Below, piece after piece: positions 59,189 to 64,000 of a stretch of DNA of 64,000 nt (positions are counted from its first letter, which is position 1; each line of letters begins with the position of its first letter). The notes under the pieces are model-generated. The model searched no databases. It was not told where the DNA came from and saw only the letters and a program-made list of their open reading frames with translations. The position numbers and the translations under genes are program-made. The stretch is from Forficula auricularia (lineage: Eukaryota; Arthropoda; Insecta; Dermaptera; Forficulidae): positions 868,001-932,000 of the forward strand of contig JALMQS010000916.1 in the NCBI GenBank assembly GCA_024734495.1, in the 5' to 3' direction.

Positions 59189-62171
59189 GTATTTCTTTGT
59201 TGATGCTATATCTTATTCTCATTTCCATTGTCAAGGTCTTCAATAATATTTACAAAAACATTCGAAACTAATTATTAAATTATTTTGATTATCTATGCCC
59301 ATCGATTAAATTAATAAGTTGTTGTAGGGAAATAAGAACAATAGCTTATGAAAGTATTTTTTATTTTATGCCAACGTTTCGTCAACTTTGTTGACTTCCT
59401 CAGGGCTCAAACAAATTAATTTCTTTACATATTTGTCATTTTATAAATATTCATTCTTAGCAAATACATGTAGGAACAGATTGAAAATATTTCCTATTTA
59501 AATCTAAAAAAAAGGTGTTATGACACACTATTGGTTTTGGTTGCAACCCTTCTTGACCAGAGAAAGGTTGGCGATTTGTAGGTTTATCTCGAAGATGACT
59601 CTCCGTGAGGGGTCTGGTAACGCGCCCAAGCGATTCGACCTGTTTAAGCCCTGGTGCTGGTTTGATGAGAGGAGAGGAGGATGTCTTTAAAAGAAGAGAT
59701 TATTTCATATTGGTTTTTTTATTCATCTCTTAACTCCAAGTTAACAACTACCTCCAGTGGGCTTCAGCTTTGAACTGTCTCCAGTCGATTCCAAAATAGA
59801 ACTGACTAACTCTGTCAACTGACTAAAAACTGCTTGGAGAGTCGAAATTTTAAGATTCCTTCTCATAGGCCAAATTCTTAATTAGCGGGGCGTTTCTTAA
59901 AAATTGTTCCTCCCATTTCTGGAAATTTAATCTTTAGATATTTCCCACGCTAAAATGACTTTTACACATCTGGGCCAAAAGGACATCTGGAAATTATTTA
60001 CGACTTGCTTTAAGAGCCATTTCATATTTATTGACAGGAAGCGAATTGTAAACTCCGCTCTCCTATTGTCAAAAAAGTGCCCTCGAGCATCAAAGGGACG
60101 CCGATCGACAAACACCGCCCCTAGAAACAATTATATTTATATTCCAGGAAAATATGTCGGCGCACAACAAAGGATTTAGATTTTTTTTTTGGATTTTCGG
60201 CCTTTCTAGCCATAAGCCCAATTACGATACTAGCTATATTTTTAAAATTTGTCTCTACCCCCGGGGGTCAGATTTTAGCTGGCTGCCTCGAGTCGGATTC
60301 GAACCCGGGTCCCCTGGTTAGCTCGCTGTCACGCTACCGCCTAGCCTACCGACCCCCCCAGGATTTAGATTTAAATGAGAAATATTTTCAATCTGTGCCT
60401 TTATGTGTTTGCTAAGAATGAATACATATTTATAAAATGACAATATGCAAAGAAATTAATTTGTTTGACGAAACGTTGGCATAAAATAAAAAATACTTGC
60501 ATAAGCTATTGTCCTTATTTCCCTACAACAACTTACTAATTATTAAAGCTGTTATAGGGAAATAAGGACAATATTTTTATGCAGATAATTTATATTTTAT
60601 TGCTAACGTTTCGTCAACTTTGTTGACTTCTTCAGGGCTCAATTAGTTAACTTCCCAGTAAACATATCAAGGCAAGTCAACATCAATCAGATTGAAAAAT
60701 CGAATAAGCGCCTCCTCACTTACCCTATTTTATAAATACTATCACGGCATACTAAGACTCCCAACCCCCTTCGCAGTCAAATTGGGAAAGTGCCGAGCAA
60801 GTTCATTTGCTACTAGACTTTCCCCATGTCTTCTCAACATTGGAGTTCTCTATCTATTCTACAAAGGACTGGAAATACATCAACATAAGATAGTCAGTCT
60901 CTAAATGGTTTTAAAACTAAATATTTTAAATTTTTATTTAAATTTTCTTATTAAATTGAAGGGTTGTTTTTGTCACAAATATAATAAAACAATAATTTCA
61001 ATAACTATTTGATTTATTTAATTGATAAACTATACAGTTTCGGTCACCGCTGGTTGACCATCCTCAGTAGTTCCAAAATTGAAATGAAACATTTTATTTA
61101 CATTTTTTCTTTTTATGAGAAATTATATAATACAATAAAATATACAATAGTTTGAAATCATACATACATCTCGTTCAAGAACCGGAATTTGTCATTTCAC
61201 ATGAAACATTCATTCCCAAATCTTCAATATACAGATACATCACACAATTCATTACAATTCCCGTTCTTGAACGAGATGTACTAGTATGTATGATTTCAAA
61301 CTATTGTATATTTTATTGTATTATATAATTCTCTATAAAAAGAAAAAAATGTAAATAAAATGTTTCATTTCAATTTTGGAACTACTGAGGATGGTCAACC
61401 AGTGGTGACCGAAACTGTATAGTTTATCAATTAAATAAATCAAATAGTTATTGAAATTATTGTTTTATTATATTTGTGACAAAAACAACCCTTCAATTTA
61501 ATAAGAAAATTTAAATCAAGTCACTTAAGTTCTGGAAGAATTTTTAATTATTATTTAACTCTCAAAAAAAGGCTGTTTTATAAAAAATTTTCTATTTTTT
61601 TTTTTTTTTTTTTTTTAATAGCTATTTTTTCTTTTCTGTTTATATTTATCATTTTAATCTACTTATATACTATCAATAATTGTCCTTATGGTATATGAGG
61701 ATCTTCATTATCTAAAACTATTTACTAATACTATTCTTTGTTCCTCTTCCCCGACTCTTCTCCGCCTTGCATTTATAATTATTATAATAATTAAATAAAT
61801 ATATTTTAGGAGGAACTCCATTAGGAATGTATAAAAAATTAATAGAATATCATAATGAGAAGAAAATTTCCTTTAAATATGTAAAAACTTTTAATATGGA
61901 TGAATATGTCGGTAAGTAAAGAGTAATTTTCTTGTTTTTAATAATTAAATATCTATATACATTAATATATTATTCATCTAAAACTTAGCTTTACCAAGAG
62001 ATCATCCTGAAAGTTATCATTATTATATGTGGAATAACTTTTTTAAACACATCGACATCATTCCTGAGAATGTTCATATCTTAAATGGAAATGCATCTAA
62101 TTTAGAAGAGGAGTGTGCAAATTTTGAAAAGACAATTAATGAAGCAGGCGGAATAGAACTCTTTATAGGAG
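59065..62171 (+). CDS. GNPDA: Glucosamine-6-phosphate deaminase (GNPDA), 5' part; continues beyond the window
   Basis: Three coding exons (59065-59188, 61810-61911, 61989-62171) join in frame to [20 protein letters not shown]..., matching the N-terminal half of GNPDA/NagB, which converts glucosamine-6-phosphate to fructose-6-phosphate and ammonia in the cytosol. Visible family blocks are [19 protein letters not shown] (sugar-phosphate loop), FNMDEY with the catalytic Asp, [17 protein letters not shown], and GGIELFIGG. The exon encoding the GPDGHIAFNEP active-site block is not seen between 62172 and 64000, so the gene runs off the right edge. The loop has Gly where most relatives have Ser (GGTPLG versus GSTPLG). 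Intron 1 is packed with repeats. Confidence 0.92.
59370..59406 (-). ncRNA. Hammerhead-like core in the CAACGTTTCGTC repeat
   Basis: Minus strand: GCC-CUGAGGA-A, stem II GUCAAC-AAA-GUUGAC, GAA, ACGU-U, then GGC. Stem I GCC/GGC pairs. A related core lies at 60606-60640 (minus, CUGAAGA); the inverted partner at 60460-60475 lost the core by deletion. Confidence 0.5.
60184..60359 (-). mobile_element. tRNA-derived SINE with 13-bp target duplication
   Basis: Minus strand: box A GGCTAGGCGGTAGCGTG, box B GGGTTCGAATCC; short A tail (T run at the left). Target duplication AGGATTTAGATTT at 60171-60183 and 60360-60372. Inserted in the repeat that carries the CAACGTTTCGTC hammerhead core. Confidence 0.8.
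60606..60640 (-). ncRNA. Hammerhead-like core, second copy
   Basis: Minus strand CUGAAGA-A, GUCAAC-AAA-GUUGAC, GAAACGUU, as at 59370-59406. Stem I is weaker here (GCC against AGC). Confidence 0.4.
60690..60905 (+). pseudogene. Second fragment of the same LINE tail
   Basis: Reads [16 protein letters not shown] then [20 protein letters not shown], matching the segment at 33.8-34.0 kb with deletions, then degenerates. Confidence 0.6.
60955..61500. repeat. Long inverted repeat with two hammerhead-like cores in GNPDA intron 1
   Basis: Left arm from about 60955 (GAAGGGTTGTTTTTGTCAC) and right arm to 61500 are near-identical in inverse, arms about 200 bp or more, including TCTCGTTCAAGAACGG-type inner segments. 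Minus core at 61023-61075 and plus core at 61381-61430. Confidence 0.7.
61381..61430 (+). ncRNA. Hammerhead-like core
   Basis: CUGAGGA at 61385-61391, stem II GGUCA/UGACC with an 8-nt loop, GAA 61411-61413, stem III ACU(GUAU)AGU, U17. Stem I is only about 2 bp. The mirror core is at 61023-61075 on the minus strand. Confidence 0.5.
61810..61911 (+). CDS. GNPDA: GNPDA coding exon 2
   Basis: 102 nt. Acceptor TATTTTAG ends at 61809; encodes [18 protein letters not shown] and KTFNMDEYV. Donor G|GTAAGT, phase 1. Confidence 0.9.
61989..62171 (+). CDS. GNPDA: GNPDA coding exon 3
   Basis: Acceptor AAACTTAG ends at 61988; encodes [20 protein letters not shown] to GGIELFIGG. Donor G|GTATAC at 62172, phase 1, so coding must continue to the right. 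Confidence 0.9.
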
Positions 62172-62229
62172 GTATACATTTTATTTTATTTATTCCTTAT
62201 ATCTATTTAAATTACTCTTTTTTTTCAAG

Positions 62230-62430
62230 CGCCATACCTGTTTCCGAGCATTGGCGATAACTATGGAGCTATCCTCTCCATTGCAATTTTCTCAGGAAAA
62301 TTTTTTCACAGGAGTGGTTTCCCGTTGCCTTCTCCCGGATTAGTGAGATACCTTGCATTTTTGACAAAGATGAAAATTGTTCTAACTAAGGCGAGATTCG
62401 ATATCGGCGCCTCATTAGGGCTTTTGAATT
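62230..62430. repeat. Degenerate SINE-like segment
   Basis: Contains TTCCCGTTGCCTTCTCCC, the reverse of the AAGCAATGGCAACC-type body of the 36056-36345 SINE, and GCGAGATTCGATATC near the right end. No intact box A. It follows GNPDA exon 3. Confidence 0.35.
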
Positions 62431-62575
62431 AATATTTAGATTTAACTTATGTGGCTGGTTTTTGGGAATTGGAATTGAAATAAATTGGAACTTGAATTTT
62501 TAAAATGTTGCTATGTTTCGCAGTATATTTTTCGGCTTCCTAAGGCAATTTTTAAGCTTAACCTCCTCGTAATAA

Positions 62576-62845
62576 TTTTATAATTTTCTCATTAATATAT
62601 CAAAGAATAATTAACATATTAACGAGAATTGTTTTTGATCGCGTTTTTTAAACAAGATATATATATCGCGAGACTACTGCTGGTTGAGGCTATTGGAGTC
62701 TGCTGAATCTTAAGTCTGGACCAAGAGAATGAAAAAGATGTGATCCATCTAGCTACGATCCAGCATCATTTCGCGATTAGCCCACATGACGCTTTTTATA
62801 TCCAACACTCGATCGCGAATCGAATCGAATACAGGAAACTTATGA
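62576..62845. mobile_element. Short copy of the 450-bp family with 13-bp target duplication
   Basis: Bracketed by CTCCTCGTAATAA at 62563-62575 and 62846-62858. The interior runs from TTTTCTCATTAATATATC to CAGGAAACTTATGA, as in the array at 25-26 kb. It sits in the loop of the inverted repeat 62500-63030. Confidence 0.65.
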
Positions 62846-62981
62846 CTCCTCGTAATAAGTTATATATAGTTCATTAGACCATATGTCGATCACACTTGTG
62901 ATAATTGTTGTAATTGTGATCGACATAGGGTCTAATGAACTATATACATAATACTTATTACGAGAAGGTTAAGCTTAAAAA

Positions 62982-63021
62982 TTGCCTGAGGAAGCCAAAA
63001 ATATACGGCGAAACGTAGCAA
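62982..63021 (+). ncRNA. Hammerhead ribozyme candidate
   Basis: UUGC (62982-62985), CUGAGGA, A, stem II GCC/GGC with a 10-nt loop, GAA 63010-63012, AC-GU-A, then GCAA (63018-63021). Stem I UUGC/GCAA is perfect. The mirror on the minus strand near 62510-62550 has CUUAGGA. Confidence 0.55.
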
Positions 63022-63438
63022 CATTTTAAAAATTTAACTTCCAATTTATTTCAAGTCCAAGTTCCCAATAACCAGCCACATAAGACAAATTTTTAACATA
63101 GACGATAACAACACCAATTTATTTACATTTATATCTTAATTTATATAATACTGATACTCTTCTCCAGTTTTTCCTTCACTCATTGTTCAATATTACTTTT
63201 CAGGATTCTTTCCGTTTTATTAGTTAGTCTATAGGAGGTATATATTAAAAATAATAATAATAATAATAATAAAATTAAATTAGGCAGATTATTGGGAACA
63301 AGGACCGTGTTTAATGAAAACGCATTTTAATTAGTCAAACGACATTTCGTCCCTTTACTTGAACTTGTAGTGGCTTAGATTGATAAAATCATTTAGCTAA
63401 ATTTTGTAATGATATATATATATCTTGCTACCTTTTAA

Positions 63439-63957
63439 GGTAGTTCTTTCACAAATGCAAAAATTCAAGAAGTATTCGAAAGTTGGAATATAAGTCATTA
63501 AAAGCATAATAAACACACTGTTAAAATTTGAAGACGATTTACCACACCACACATGAAATAATTGCAATTAAAAATGGAATTTTTTACATATGGTAGATTG
63601 GGAAAGGGTGGGGAAATGATCATTATTTTATTTTTTTCATTGAAGGACTTTCACTATATTGATGAAAAATTAATATTTGTTAGAATAATATATTCGGAGT
63701 AACTTAAAAAAAAATTGAAATTATTTACCTCGTAGTTTGGATAAAAAAATAAAAAAAAAAAACATTTGGGCGATTATTTTTAGTGGAGGGGATATAATTT
63801 CAATGGCTTGGAAACGATCCATTCATAAAGAGAATATACAAGTGTAAAAAGTACAGTCACGTTAAAAAAACATTACCTAAAATTTTAGCACCGTTTATAT
63901 TTATAGAGTGGTTACGAGTCTAAAACTTTTTGTGTGGATTGTCGCGAAAGAACTATC
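63439..63957. mobile_element. TTAA-flanked element, second subfamily, copy 2
   Basis: TTAA 63435-63438 then GGTAGTTCTTTCAC; right end GCGAAAGAACTATC followed by TTAT. Near-identical along most of its length to 42659-43126, with an extra about 50-bp segment. Confidence 0.7.
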
Positions 63958-64000
63958 TTATAAGAGACAGGATTTTATCAATCTTAGCCTCTCAATATGC

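Larger units (their letters stand above)
62500..63030. repeat. Inverted repeat with hammerhead cores, split by a younger insertion
   Basis: Arms 62500-62580 and about 62950-63030 (TTGCTATGTTTCGC..., mirrored ...GCGAAACGTAGCAAC). The loop contains the 450-bp-family insertion 62576-62845. Confidence 0.6.

Noticed and set aside
60280..60355. Functional tRNA gene on the minus strand
   Set aside because: It has an A tail and a 13-bp target duplication, so it is a SINE head.

Overview
The window is AT-rich nuclear DNA from an arthropod, most likely an insect. The evidence is long introns full of transposon debris, canonical GT/GC-AG splice sites, mariner-type transposase remnants, tRNA-derived SINEs, and a secreted DUF4789-type cysteine-repeat protein of a kind known from insects. 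I cannot name the order. The ORFs are almost all short because the genes are split into small exons; I assembled the gene models from reading frame and splice signals.

Layout. 1-26.4 kb holds no gene I can defend. It is a mosaic of repeats: TTTACCATAC-ended elements, a 538-bp element with TTTTTAACCGACTTC ends, a hAT-like element with a perfect 8-bp target duplication (15272-16355), several long palindromes, and a 450-bp tandem array (25.05-26.3 kb). It also holds a GC-rich island at 16.37-16.80 kb that could be an orphan first exon. 26431-34812 (+) is a four-exon gene for a 492-residue secreted DUF4789-like protein with eight Cys/GPC repeats. 37254-56219 (-) is a CEP135/Bld10 centriole gene, 13 exons traced in frame and converging on the DUF4789 gene; its C-terminal part is not found. 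59065 to beyond the window (+) is the start of glucosamine-6-phosphate deaminase (GNPDA), with three coding exons before the interval leaves the window. GNPDA and CEP135 are divergent, about 2.8 kb apart.

The most striking layer is non-coding. At least nine sites fold as type I hammerhead ribozymes (CUGANGA, stem II, GAA, very short stem III, NUH). Most lie as head-to-head pairs inside inverted repeats. Hammerheads of this kind are known from Penelope-like retroelements and retrozymes; the paired palindromic arrangement, repeated in unrelated families here, deserves attention. Other notable items are a GC-rich double-hairpin module present twice with its three differences all in unpaired positions, a TTAA-flanked MITE family, a repeat family with 12-13-bp target duplications whose copies are palindromic or tandem, a mariner remnant whose 3' end is duplicated in inverted orientation, and two GC-AG introns supported by frame.
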